From Desulforamulus ferrireducens (GTDB taxonomy: Bacteria > Bacillota > Desulfotomaculia > Desulfotomaculales > Desulfotomaculaceae), in NCBI RefSeq assembly GCF_002005145.1, contig NZ_CP019698.1:2170001-2234000 (forward strand): a DNA stretch of 64,000 bases, given 5' to 3'. The stretch's first letter is position 1, and the number at the start of each line of letters is the position of its first letter. This document shows, piece by piece, positions 43,689 to 53,439 of this stretch. The notes beneath the pieces are model-generated. The model was not told the DNA's origin, did not search any database, and saw only the letters and a list, made by a program, of their open reading frames with translations. Position numbers and translations under genes: made by a program.

Positions 43689-44970
43689 TTAAGCTACTTT
43701 TTGTTGGGGTGAGCAGTTTATTTTTTTGGATGCTAAAGCCGTTGCTAATAGCACTATGGCATTAAGGTAAATATATGCCGTAACCTTTTTAATTCCCCTT
43801 ATATGGAGGTCATTCGCAGTAAGATTCTCCTTAAGCCTAGAATTGCAACGTTCCACAGAAGTTCTTTTGTCATATAGCTCTTCCCATCGCTTAGTTCCTC
43901 TATGGGGCAGGGAAAAACGCCTTAGATCGTCCTTTACGTTTATCTTTACAACCATCCCATAGTTTGAAGAGGAGCACCAAGCCATTCCATTGGGACAATC
44001 CACTTTACCCAGTGCATGTGGACATCGAAACTTAAGGAAGTTTTTATCGCAACCCCAATATACCATTTCATAACCCATAGAGCACTTGGGAGTTCCATTA
44101 AATGAAAACCCTTCCGGTGGTTCCTGGGCATTCCTTAAGTTTAAAGGGATAATTGCCTGCGCTCTCTGGGCTTTCGCAGCTTCATAGTTCTTTTGTTGAT
44201 CGTAGCCTGAATCCTCAATGACATATTTTAACCTTCCTTCAGGGATTTGTGCCGCTACTTTCTCAATCAGCGTAGGCCCCATATCGCCGTCATTAATATT
44301 TGCAGGCGTAACCTCAAGGGCTATAGGTAATTCGCTTGATGTATCAACAGCTAAATGAATCTTGTAGCCAAACCAGGTAATTTTGTTTCTAAACGTATCG
44401 TATTTGGCTCCCCAAGTTGCATTACCTGTTTCTTGGCTTTTAGACTTGGGTTGCTTTTTCTCATAAGCATCAATTGCCGTACTGTCAATTGCAATGGTAT
44501 CAGCCACTATAATCTTTTCGTCTAAACACTGTTGTACTAAGTCATTAAATAACTTTTGGGCTATTTCTTTTTCCATAATCTGACCAAATACCCGACTGAA
44601 TGTAGAGATTGAAGGAACCCGCTTAGCGAGTTCGAAACCACACTGATACCGAAAACGAATATCGCTGACCAGGCGATCTCGAAGGGCGGTGAATTCTGAG
44701 ATATTTTCGAAAGGTGCTACGAGGAGCGCTCTAAGAATAGCCTCTCGGTTCTCGGGCTTTCTTCCCCGTTTCGTATCAGAGCAAAGCGCTTGAGAATACG
44801 GACGTAAGTCCAATACACTAAAAAAAGGTTCTAGCCGGTATTCTGATTCAATTTCCAACCATTGTTCAAAGGAAAATAGGTTTTGTTGGAGAATATACAA
44901 AGTGACTTCACTTCCTTTTATGGATTTTTCGGGTTTGGTCACTTGGAAAATTCTCCGTATTTGGGGTGAA
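43640..44970 (-). mobile_element. Insertion sequence with DUF772/IS4-type DDE transposase
   Basis: About 1.3-kb element around the transposase gene 43689-44942. Ends are approximate: an imperfect inverted repeat shares AGAATTTT and GACC at both sides (about 43652-43672 and 44938-44960). No target duplication could be fixed by eye. Confidence 0.6.
43689..44942 (-). CDS. DDE transposase (IS1182/IS5-like, DUF772 N-terminal type)
   Basis: 417 residues. N-terminal DUF772-like region (LRPYSQALCSDTKRGRKPENREAILRALLV...FRYQCGFELAKRVPSISTFSRVFG), then catalytic DTIAIDSTAIDAYEK, VIEDSGYDQQKNYEAA and TSVERCNSRLKENLTANDLHIRG. A Cys-containing insertion (CSMGYEMVYWGCDKNFLKFRCPHALGKVDC) precedes the last motif. 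It seems full length. GTG 44942 has GGAG about nine bases upstream. It probably inserted after the defence genes and is not part of their function. Confidence 0.85.
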   Translation of the reverse strand: MTKPEKSIKGSEVTLYILQQNLFSFEQWLEIESEYRLEPFFSVLDLRPYSQALCSDTKRGRKPENREAILRALLVAPFENISEFTALRDRLVSDIRFRYQCGFELAKRVPSISTFSRVFGQIMEKEIAQKLFNDLVQQCLDEKIIVADTIAIDSTAIDAYEKKQPKSKSQETGNATWGAKYDTFRNKITWFGYKIHLAVDTSSELPIALEVTPANINDGDMGPTLIEKVAAQIPEGRLKYVIEDSGYDQQKNYEAAKAQRAQAIIPLNLRNAQEPPEGFSFNGTPKCSMGYEMVYWGCDKNFLKFRCPHALGKVDCPNGMAWCSSSNYGMVVKINVKDDLRRFSLPHRGTKRWEELYDKRTSVERCNSRLKENLTANDLHIRGIKKVTAYIYLNAIVLLATALASKKINCSPQQKVA

Positions 44971-45010
44971 GTCCTTTTTTATGCTCCTAGAAACCTTGGT
45001 ATTTACGGGA

Positions 45011-46102
45011 TTACAAAATTGCAAAAGGCTCATTTATAATCGAATAGTAATTATCTAATACTTCTTTAATTTGAATTGCTAATAACTCTGCAAGCTCAAA
45101 AGCAACCCCATTCCCAACCATTTTAAACATGTCTGTTAATGATAATCCTACGGGGAACTCATACCAATCTGGTACAGACTGTATTCGCAATGCCTCCCGA
45201 ACTGTTAATCTTCTGGGTTTCGTAGGATGCAGGTGAACCTCATTATTACCATAGGCTAAAGTAGGGCTGTATCTAAATCTATGGAGCCTTTTAAAAGACT
45301 TTCCCTTAAACTTTCCTTCGGGAGTAGTGAAAAATTTATTTGAATAGGCTCTAAAACTAATATGGTTAGGAAGATTAATAAGTTCCTCTTCCCTACCAAT
45401 TCTTGAGTGTACAGTTAAGCAATATGGATATTGTAATTGATTAATAAAATCTTCTTCATCCACTACCGTTCCATAATCCCACATATCTGGCCACTTAAAA
45501 GTATCCTTCGCATTATTAAATAAAGGTTTTGGCCACTGAAATATAGGCAAATCATTCTCTTGGAGAAGATTAATTATTTCTTCCCTAAAGGCTACTATGA
45601 ATACTCTGGATCTGTCCTGAGGTATGCCATAGTCTAAAGCATTTAATACCCTAAAATAGGGTTTATACCCCAGATTGCTAAATTGTTCTAGCAACGGCAT
45701 CAGTGCTTCTGTTCTATGTTTTTTAGTAGTATAAAGAGCATCGACATTCTCGAACAAAAAGAACTTTGGTCGGAGATATTCAATCTTAGCAAGAAAATCC
45801 CATACCAAACTTCCACGGTTACCCTCTACCCCTTGGCTTTTAGCATTACCCTTTGAAAAATCCTGGCAAGGTGGTCCTCCGATGACACCATCCGCTATTG
45901 GAATATCCCGTGGATTTACCATTGTAATATCGATGTTATGCACTCTATTTGAATGCCCATATCTGAGACGCATGTTGTAATTATTAGCTAAAGCAAATTC
46001 GGAAATTAGTTCTGCACCCCAAACTATCTCAAAACCATTTTCTGCAAACCCAAAGTCCAGAAAACCAGCTCCCGAAAACAAAGATATTATTTTATAAGTC
46101 AT
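45011..46102 (-). CDS. drmMII: DNA 5-cytosine methyltransferase, DrmMII-like
   Basis: 363-residue C5 methyltransferase. Motif I YKIISLFSGAGFLDFGFAENGF, motif IV GGPPCQDFSKGNAKSQG with the catalytic Cys, motif VI FFLFENVDALY, motif VIII QDRSRVFIVAF and motifs IX/X RRLTVREALRIQSVPDWYEFP and KMVGNGVAFELAELLA. In class 2 DISARM a 5mC methyltransferase marks self DNA, and its place beside DrmB suggests the same here. It is separated from drmB by 214 bases and a terminator-like hairpin, so it has its own transcript, as protection genes often do. Target site unknown. Confidence 0.85.
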   Translation of the reverse strand: MTYKIISLFSGAGFLDFGFAENGFEIVWGAELISEFALANNYNMRLRYGHSNRVHNIDITMVNPRDIPIADGVIGGPPCQDFSKGNAKSQGVEGNRGSLVWDFLAKIEYLRPKFFLFENVDALYTTKKHRTEALMPLLEQFSNLGYKPYFRVLNALDYGIPQDRSRVFIVAFREEIINLLQENDLPIFQWPKPLFNNAKDTFKWPDMWDYGTVVDEEDFINQLQYPYCLTVHSRIGREEELINLPNHISFRAYSNKFFTTPEGKFKGKSFKRLHRFRYSPTLAYGNNEVHLHPTKPRRLTVREALRIQSVPDWYEFPVGLSLTDMFKMVGNGVAFELAELLAIQIKEVLDNYYSIINEPFAIL

Positions 46103-46282
46103 AATTCCCCTCCTTTCCTAGGCAGGTTGTATATGTTTTTATATTTTTCATAATTTTGAGTTTTAGAATGTTTCTCTCAGGAAACAAGCAAAATTTGTTA
46201 AGAAAATTAAAATACACACTAGTTAAATATAACTTAACGTTGACATTTCTACAAGTTTTACTTTGTTATTAAATCAAAGGAA

Positions 46283-46308
46283 AACTGCCACAAATAAATG
46301 TAGCAGTT
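46283..46308 (-). terminator. Terminator of the drm operon
   Basis: AACTGCCACA/TGTAGCAGTT stem followed on the minus strand by TTTTCCTTT, just after the drmB stop at 46317. Confidence 0.65.
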
Positions 46309-46316
46309 ATGTAAAA

Positions 46317-48212
46317 TCAGAATGTATTAAAATATCCTAACTTATCATTAGATATATCCCCCACAACCAAACCCCTATCCAAAAACATGTTGAACTCTTC
46401 ACAGGCAGTTTCAGGTACTAGTGCACAGTTGTGGCAGGCTGCAAGGTTACAGGAATTAGGTCCTTGTCCACCTCTTAATGCCATCTCCATACACACTGGA
46501 TCAGCCGAACACCATTTGGCATTCTCCAGTGCTCTTTTCACAACTGGTTCAAAATAACCCGGTTTGCCCATTCTTACCAAGCCACCCATGGTACCTTCAG
46601 AGTCACCAGCTGCGGTGTATATCAGTATCCCCCCCATGGGAAAAGTTGGATTATCTGAAATATATAATCTTTCTCTAAGGGATGCGGAACTGTACCCACA
46701 TTCAAATGTTAATCTGTTTATTAATAGATGCGCAAATGTGTGTAATAATATAAACCTTGGGCTAATAATCCTTTCTCGTAAATGTCTATCTTGCTGGACC
46801 TGTTGGTATCGATCAACTAAGGGCTTTATCCTTTTTTCTATATCAGCTTTATTTTGTTTAAGCCACTGTTGCAGCAATTCTTCATTGAATTCTAGAAAAA
46901 TACCTTCCCCGTACACTATGTATGCTGGAAGCCAATTATTTTTAATACCTTCATAATCCTGCCACAGCAGCGCTTTCATATCTTCTAAAGACTGTTCATT
47001 ATCTGGAAATATCCTCCTAAAACCAGCTAATGCTCTTGTCTCCCGAAGCTTATCAACAAGCATGATCTTGGAGAAAAATTTTGATATTGTGGGGTCGTAC
47101 TGTGTTATATTATTTTTCCTTATCTTTAATTGTTCTTCATCCTTTTCCGTACATAGAACATTAAATTCTACTCGTCTAAACTGAGTTTCCTGATCCTCAC
47201 CCTCGATATTGTCTGATAATTCCTCGTTATTAACTTTTTCTTTACCCAAAACTATTTTTAAGCCAGAATTTATTTGGTCATCTGTATATGGTTTTAATAG
47301 TAAACCATGTAAATCTCTTAAATCAGAAGACTTTATATCTTGCCCTGTTTTTGAAAGAAGGTTAATTACGGTAGATAAAGGAGGGTCTTCTAATAGTGTA
47401 ATGAGTTCAGAGGGAACTTTATTTGTCCCTCTGGGAATATATATTGAACTATACACTTGTGCAAAGTAAACATTAGAGGCACTACGTAGGGATCCTCTAA
47501 GAGGTCGACCGCAGGCGCTTTCAAGATCTGAACCAAGCCAAGGTCTTTTTCCTTTACAATTATATTCATATCCATTTTTATCCAGCTTTTCACTTAAAAG
47601 GGTGCTTCCATTGGGGAAAGCTGTAGTAATGCCACCCAGGTTCCTTTGAGCACCACAAGAACATTTTATTATCTGCCCAGCAAGCGTTGCCCCACCTGTA
47701 CTAATTAGTTTTAATTTTTCGTTGCATCTAGGATTACTTGATTCGTGAACCCATTCCCGCCAGGGAAAATCTTGTATATGGCCTTGATCACAAACAGCAA
47801 CAAATGGTACTTGAACTACATATCTTGTTTTACCGTTTTTTTCACACTCTCGGCACTTCACCCTTCCCCTAACCGAAAGAGGAAGCTCTACCATAGTGTG
47901 GCAAGTTTGACAATAATGCCACTTAGGAAAACGTAATACTGGTATCGTTAGGTAGCAATTAGGAATTTCTTCGTTCCGCCATTTTTTTCTAAAATCTGGC
48001 GGCAAACGAAAATGACTAACATTTAACCTTTTCTGTAGACGCCATTCAAATATCTTAAATTCTTGGATATCTGTGGTCTCGACTTCCCCCTCCTGTTTAT
48101 ACCAATGATCTAATCCGCAAGTTATCACTGACGTGCCATCGCGAATGACAGACAATGCACCAACACCAAAAGGGGCTATTAATTGTGCTCTCCGAAGAGG
48201 ACCACTACTCAT
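46317..48212 (-). CDS. drmB: DrmB-like DUF1998 protein
   Basis: About 631 residues. MSSGPLRRAQLIAPFGVGAL is the typical N-terminus. Cys/His clusters fit the DUF1998/MrfB-like zinc fold: CQTCHTMVEL...CRECEKNG, AVCDQGHIQDFPWREWVH, LISTGGATLAGQIIKCSCGAQR, and C-terminal CSADPVCME...NSCNLAACHNCALVPETACEEFN. LLHTFAHLLINRLTFECGYSSASLRERLY is the hallmark DUF1998 stretch. Start chosen at 48212 after GGGGAGG (triple ATG, two earlier ones possible). It overlaps the drmA stop, so DrmA and DrmB are translationally coupled, as expected for their complex in DISARM. Confidence 0.88.
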   Translation of the reverse strand: MSSGPLRRAQLIAPFGVGALSVIRDGTSVITCGLDHWYKQEGEVETTDIQEFKIFEWRLQKRLNVSHFRLPPDFRKKWRNEEIPNCYLTIPVLRFPKWHYCQTCHTMVELPLSVRGRVKCRECEKNGKTRYVVQVPFVAVCDQGHIQDFPWREWVHESSNPRCNEKLKLISTGGATLAGQIIKCSCGAQRNLGGITTAFPNGSTLLSEKLDKNGYEYNCKGKRPWLGSDLESACGRPLRGSLRSASNVYFAQVYSSIYIPRGTNKVPSELITLLEDPPLSTVINLLSKTGQDIKSSDLRDLHGLLLKPYTDDQINSGLKIVLGKEKVNNEELSDNIEGEDQETQFRRVEFNVLCTEKDEEQLKIRKNNITQYDPTISKFFSKIMLVDKLRETRALAGFRRIFPDNEQSLEDMKALLWQDYEGIKNNWLPAYIVYGEGIFLEFNEELLQQWLKQNKADIEKRIKPLVDRYQQVQQDRHLRERIISPRFILLHTFAHLLINRLTFECGYSSASLRERLYISDNPTFPMGGILIYTAAGDSEGTMGGLVRMGKPGYFEPVVKRALENAKWCSADPVCMEMALRGGQGPNSCNLAACHNCALVPETACEEFNMFLDRGLVVGDISNDKLGYFNTF

Positions 48213-51200
48213 CATCATCCTCCCCTTCATACAAGTAGTGACGTGTAATTTGAACTTTACATTCCGCATCAACATTTCTCATTGACATGGGTGTAGACCA
48301 TGATAACTTTTCCCAATCTTTACTGGCATAGGAACCTGCTAATCTTAGTAGAGGTATGTCACCTTTTATATCCCAATTTTCCCATATAATACGTTGCCAA
48401 AACTTCCATTCCTTAACTCTTTTTCTAATTACTTTGTCAGTATTAGTAATCTCATTTTTGTCTACTTTCTCTACCCGCTCCATAAGAATTTGACCCACTT
48501 CATTAACGAGATCATCTGGAAATGGGTATGGACTACCTGCGATATTTTCATTTCCAACTTGCCTGGTATATGCAACCATTACTGCATGCAGCGCACGGTC
48601 TAAAGCAGGTGGTGAAAATGGTGTTGCACTCGTTGGTTCTACTTGGGCATATAGTCGCTCATGATAACTTCTAAATTTTTCAAAATGAGATCGATCCCTA
48701 GGCTTAGCTGCTCCATAAATGGTAACAACAATTCCTGGTCTCTCCCACCAACGTCTACCAACTCGACCAGTCACCTGAATGTATTGTGAGGTAGTTTTAG
48801 GTTGACCTACTACTGCCATTACTGATAACCTGTCAATATCCACCCCTACTTCTATAATATTAGATGCCAAACAAACATCAACAGGATATTTAGACTTTGT
48901 GCAGGGAACCTCCATAGCTTCGATAGCTTTCGGAACCTGATCCCCTCTTAAACGACTAGTTAATTCCATAATATTCCAAAGACTACGCATTTCATTAAGG
49001 TTTTTACCAATTCTGTTACTAATAACTCTTAAATAGTCAGGTATATCAGATTGAAATAAAGAAAGCGTAGTCCCCAATTCCCTCAAACTATTAAAGAATA
49101 TTAACAAGGTCCACCAAGGATCACGTTCTTCATTATTTAAGTCTACAGGGGCCTGGAGTAATGCACTAAATGTTCTTACTTGAGCAGTTTGCATGGAACG
49201 CAGACCCGGTGCATGTACGCCTACGTAAATTCTTCCAGGCTGCAACTTACCATCTGGATGGCAAGCATATTGTGAAAAAAAGGAATCACCTGCATCTAAG
49301 CCTGGTGGTGGAAATAATGCAACATTATCTCTTCCGTAGAGGGCTTTAACCTGTTCTGAGTACCGACGTATAGTTGCAGTAGAACATACAATCTTAGGTA
49401 CAATTGGTACATCTTTACGATAATCCGTACAAAGCTTCTCAATTACTGATTCATACAATCCTACCATCGAACCTAGTGGCCCAGATATTAAGTGCAATTC
49501 ATCTTGAATAATTAAACCCGGGGGAGAACTCTCCCTGTTACCATCCTTATCTATTCCAAAAATCGACCGTGCTTCAGGGCGCCATGCAAGCATGGCAAAC
49601 TTATCAACTGTTCCAATGACTAGAGAAGGTCGCTTTTGATAGATATCTTCATCAATTACATAAATCGGTAGACCCTTGTTAAACTCACAGGCACTATCTG
49701 GACACTTAAATACTACAGAATTATCCTTTTGTTCATACCCCAGTACTCGGGATAAAGGGCTTTTTTCGGGTAAAGTCCCCCCATACCTACCCATCTTTGC
49801 TCCACACCAAGGGCAACTACCTAAAACAAAAGGATTTTCAACTTTAGCACCTTTATTTAATTTCCTCAGCGCAGTTATTGCATCTTTACGTGTATTTGGG
49901 GTTGTATCGCCACCTAACCACATGCCTATCGAAAATTCAGCTTCACCTAATTCACTTGGGTACTTTCTACGAATATACTCCATTGCACACAGTAGGCCTG
50001 AGGTACGCTGGAATTGTTGTGCTGTTAATAACCGTAGAGTGTACCTCATTATCACACTTACACCTGAGTCTGTAGGATTAGCTATCCTTCTCATAAACAT
50101 GGAAAAGGCAGCTAGACCTAAATAAGCCTCAGTTTTTCCACCACCAGTTGGAAACCAGATTAACTCCACTGTATTACGGTCAGGTATCTTCCCTTCCACA
50201 GTAGATTTAATAGACATTAGTAAAAATGCAATTTGGAAGGCTCTCCACTTGCCGCGATAAGGACCAGGATTTAACGGATCTGGTGGCTGATATTGCTCAA
50301 GAAATTTATATCTATTTTCTTTTGCTTCAAACTGAACCTCACGTGGTCCTTTCCTAATGGATTGCTGTAAAAGTATTGCATAGTTTGCCAATTGAAATGC
50401 CCTTAGAGCTTTTTTATTATGTAAAAGATACTCTAAACCTTCCTTCATCTTGTTAGCACAACGTTGGCAATTTTCCATATGATGATTTGCTGCATACTGA
50501 AATTCCTTATCTAGCAAGCCTATTTGTTCTTTCTTTTCTTCAATCCATTCTTGGTATAATTGAATTATCTGTTTTAAAGAACTAATGCCATCGTTACCAG
50601 GCACAAGTCCCGCCAGAGGTGCCATGGGAACTTCAATTGCCCTACCATCTTTAGTTTTAATATCAGGAGTAATACTGGGGGTCTCATAAATAGGAAGACA
50701 CTGGGCACTCACCCACATTGCCTTTCTTTGAGAAATTACTGCTTTCCAATCTGCTGCACAGCCATGTCCTACAGCATAAGTTTCAGCTTCTCGATAAAGC
50801 AAATCCAAAGATTGCTCTTCTAGATCTTTATCTTTATTACAAAAGGTAGTTCTTGGATAAGGTAGAATATGGCAATCCCCAGCGTCTGAAATAACCATTA
50901 CCTTGAAAAATGTTTGGAATAGACAATACTGATCTATTAGGTGTTCTTTAGAAACATCATACTCGCTTCGATTAACCAAACAAACGGTAACTAACCGCGT
51001 CCTTAAATTATTGACTGGTCTAGAAAACACTTCTATTTGTAGGTTCAATTCACCGGTATTTTTTTCTGTAAAACTCTCCTTAACTTTTTTACTATCTTGA
51101 CAGCAAATATCATTTCCATTAAACAGTGCATATATAGTCACTGGTTTGCGAAGCCACCATTTTCTTTCATTTCCTGCCACAGTTATTTTCTTTTCCTCAT

Positions 51201-51687
51201 AGCGACCTCCCGATGCCTCTACAATAAGCTTTGATTCTTCAGGGAATTCCGCCAAAAAACTTATTCCCATAGTGCTAGGACTAAATGTATTGGCATTGGA
51301 CAATTCAAAATCATCTGATTCTGGTTCATGTCCAATCTCAGCTCTTTTTTGAATTTCTTCAATATTTTTTATCCTTTGCTCAACTAATTCATTATAATCT
51401 TTATTCCAATCGTTTTCTTCCCCAGTCTCCCCTGTAATATCCTGAGCAACTATTTCATGTTCGGTTCCAATTGGATAAAGGACACCCACACCGTAACGTA
51501 CTGTAGGACGATCTCGTTGTAATATCTCTTCGCCAGATTCTTTTTGTCTATAAGGTCTATAGGAATCTGCAGGTGTCTCAAATATAATTGTACCTGAACA
51601 ATCAAGTTCCTCCCCTTGCGGTGATGGCCCAACAAGTTCTTCAAACAAAGCTTGAATTATTTTTTCCCTGTTTTTTATATGTGGCAA
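48205..51687 (-). CDS. drmA: DrmA-like SF2 helicase
   Basis: 1160 residues. Helicase motifs: FPTGGGKTEAYLGLAAF (Walker A), GLIIQDELHLISGPLGSMVGLYE (DExH-type box II as DELH), ICSTATIRR (III), CLASNIIEVGVDIDRL (V) and YIQVTGRVGRRWWERPG (VI). A Cys4 insertion (CPWCGAKMGRYGG...CPDSACEFN) lies between the lobes. The large N-terminal part (1-500) holds the extra domains usual in DrmA. In DISARM the DrmA-DrmB pair loads on 5'-single-stranded foreign DNA. Immediately followed by drmB with overlap and preceded 19 bases by the NERD-helicase gene. Confidence 0.88.
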   Translation of the reverse strand: MPHIKNREKIIQALFEELVGPSPQGEELDCSGTIIFETPADSYRPYRQKESGEEILQRDRPTVRYGVGVLYPIGTEHEIVAQDITGETGEENDWNKDYNELVEQRIKNIEEIQKRAEIGHEPESDDFELSNANTFSPSTMGISFLAEFPEESKLIVEASGGRYEEKKITVAGNERKWWLRKPVTIYALFNGNDICCQDSKKVKESFTEKNTGELNLQIEVFSRPVNNLRTRLVTVCLVNRSEYDVSKEHLIDQYCLFQTFFKVMVISDAGDCHILPYPRTTFCNKDKDLEEQSLDLLYREAETYAVGHGCAADWKAVISQRKAMWVSAQCLPIYETPSITPDIKTKDGRAIEVPMAPLAGLVPGNDGISSLKQIIQLYQEWIEEKKEQIGLLDKEFQYAANHHMENCQRCANKMKEGLEYLLHNKKALRAFQLANYAILLQQSIRKGPREVQFEAKENRYKFLEQYQPPDPLNPGPYRGKWRAFQIAFLLMSIKSTVEGKIPDRNTVELIWFPTGGGKTEAYLGLAAFSMFMRRIANPTDSGVSVIMRYTLRLLTAQQFQRTSGLLCAMEYIRRKYPSELGEAEFSIGMWLGGDTTPNTRKDAITALRKLNKGAKVENPFVLGSCPWCGAKMGRYGGTLPEKSPLSRVLGYEQKDNSVVFKCPDSACEFNKGLPIYVIDEDIYQKRPSLVIGTVDKFAMLAWRPEARSIFGIDKDGNRESSPPGLIIQDELHLISGPLGSMVGLYESVIEKLCTDYRKDVPIVPKIVCSTATIRRYSEQVKALYGRDNVALFPPPGLDAGDSFFSQYACHPDGKLQPGRIYVGVHAPGLRSMQTAQVRTFSALLQAPVDLNNEERDPWWTLLIFFNSLRELGTTLSLFQSDIPDYLRVISNRIGKNLNEMRSLWNIMELTSRLRGDQVPKAIEAMEVPCTKSKYPVDVCLASNIIEVGVDIDRLSVMAVVGQPKTTSQYIQVTGRVGRRWWERPGIVVTIYGAAKPRDRSHFEKFRSYHERLYAQVEPTSATPFSPPALDRALHAVMVAYTRQVGNENIAGSPYPFPDDLVNEVGQILMERVEKVDKNEITNTDKVIRKRVKEWKFWQRIIWENWDIKGDIPLLRLAGSYASKDWEKLSWSTPMSMRNVDAECKVQITRHYLYEGEDDDE

Positions 51688-51705
51688 AATAGCACCTCCA
51701 TCCTA

Positions 51706-53439
51706 TCAGCTACAATTCTTTACAATTAGTTCTTTAATTTCTCTCTTAACCCTATCTCGAGCTAAGATTATTACCCTCTGAGTTGAACGTGTTAGGGCAA
51801 TATAAAATAAGTTATTATAGATATCTCCACTTACATGCTCTATGTCTGTGATAATAATAGCAGGAGCTTCTAACCCCTTATATGCCTGTATTGAGGTATA
51901 ACCAATGTATCCTCCAGTGCAAACATCAAAGGGTTTTATCCTGTCCTTCCAAGGTTTAGTATTAATGCTCGAGGCACAGGACCCATTGGCTATAGGTGAT
52001 AGAATAACTATATCCTTACCAATAAACCCTTCCTCAGTTAATTTAGACAATATTTCAATTAACATATACTGCTGTTCGTCTCTGTGTGAAAAAAAATATA
52101 TTTCCGGCTCAGTTTTATCATCAGGTCTCAATATTTTACTATAACTAGGTACCATACGACCTAAAATTTCAGCCATAGAAGCCACACGCGGAGTATTTCT
52201 GCAATTAATTCTAAGAGTATAGATGGGTGCATAAATGCCCCTTCTCTTTATAAACTCCTCAATATTGGGGTAATCCGGGTTAAAAATAGCTTGTTTTTCA
52301 AAATCCCCAAAGAACCGCCACTTCCCCGAGGCTAAGCCTCCTTTTAGGCTTAGATCCAAGAAGTCTAAATAGTTTTCTCTAAATATATCTTGTGCTTCAT
52401 CACATATTATTTCATCATACAGATATGTTCCGTCAGGTTCATATATTAATTTTTCTATTGCAAATAAAGGAAGATCTTTCTCCCAGAACAACTCATCGCA
52501 AGCATTAAAATCAATGTGTTCTCCATAAACTTTAAGCATGTGTCTATGGAGAGTGATAGTTGTAACAGATGGTCGCAGGTTAGCCGTTACTTCCTCTAAC
52601 CATTTCCCCAGTAGACGGTTAAAGCATAGAAAAAGAACCTTATTTCCTGCATCTTTACTTCTTCTAGCTGCTTCTATGGCAAGTAGGGTCTTACCCGTGC
52701 CAGCTGGCCCTGAAAAGACAATCCGCGGGTTACTCTCCATAGCGTCAAGAGCTATGAATTGTTCTTCAGTATAGCGCTTTAATTCCTGATCCCTTCTGTT
52801 GTTTATTGATTTATAATTTTCAATAAATTCAAAATCGGGTCTTAAGATATTAGAAATAATGATACATTGTTCAATGTAGGGTTCTTTAGAATTAATGAAA
52901 AACCAAGAGGCATTTGGACATTTCTCTAAATAATTCCGAGCATTATTTAGTATTTCTATAATCTGCTTGCCCAATGGCCTGGATCTAAAAGATTTATTGT
53001 CTATCACTTGCCAGGGATGCCATTCTTCAGATTTTACATTGAAAGATACATATGGAAATATCACAGCAGTCCAGAAAACAACCCTAGCTAAATCGGGTCT
53101 CCGTTCAACTAGTTTTTTCCTTAAACTATGCATAGCCTCAGATGCTTGTTTAAAAGGACCTCTTGAATCAGGCTTTAAATCCCTCCCATAATACCACATA
53201 CCATCCCGGCGACTAAGTCTGGAACATGCCTTAACTTCAATACATAGAACACCTTTGTTAGGAACGATAACTACAAAATCTATTTCGCCAGAAATTTGTT
53301 TTCTATGATTGGCTAGGTCTAAAGAATGCAGTACTATCCAATCTTTTGTATCAGGATCATCTCTAAGCCTTCGAAATATTTCCTGTTCCCCAGGACTTGT
53401 ACAATCTTCGTAAATCCTGGATGGTATCATTCTAGCCAT
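51706..53439 (-). CDS. NERD nuclease-like domain fused to UvrD-like helicase
   Basis: About 577 residues. N-terminal NERD domain (restriction-endonuclease fold) with EQEIFRRL, SGEIDFVVIVPNKGVLCIEVKA (D...ExK catalytic pattern). The helicase part has IVFSGPAGTGKTLLAIEAARR (Walker A), LYDEIICDEAQDIF (Walker B, DEAQ), LRINCRNTPRVASMAEIL, and a C-terminal YTSIQAYKGLEAPAIIITD and LFYIALTRSTQRVIIL. Such proteins cut and unwind DNA. It stands where DISARM operons usually carry DrmC (phospholipase-D nuclease), which is absent here. ATG 53439 overlaps the upstream stop, so it is coupled to the drm genes. Confidence 0.83.
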   Translation of the reverse strand: MARMIPSRIYEDCTSPGEQEIFRRLRDDPDTKDWIVLHSLDLANHRKQISGEIDFVVIVPNKGVLCIEVKACSRLSRRDGMWYYGRDLKPDSRGPFKQASEAMHSLRKKLVERRPDLARVVFWTAVIFPYVSFNVKSEEWHPWQVIDNKSFRSRPLGKQIIEILNNARNYLEKCPNASWFFINSKEPYIEQCIIISNILRPDFEFIENYKSINNRRDQELKRYTEEQFIALDAMESNPRIVFSGPAGTGKTLLAIEAARRSKDAGNKVLFLCFNRLLGKWLEEVTANLRPSVTTITLHRHMLKVYGEHIDFNACDELFWEKDLPLFAIEKLIYEPDGTYLYDEIICDEAQDIFRENYLDFLDLSLKGGLASGKWRFFGDFEKQAIFNPDYPNIEEFIKRRGIYAPIYTLRINCRNTPRVASMAEILGRMVPSYSKILRPDDKTEPEIYFFSHRDEQQYMLIEILSKLTEEGFIGKDIVILSPIANGSCASSINTKPWKDRIKPFDVCTGGYIGYTSIQAYKGLEAPAIIITDIEHVSGDIYNNLFYIALTRSTQRVIILARDRVKREIKELIVKNCS

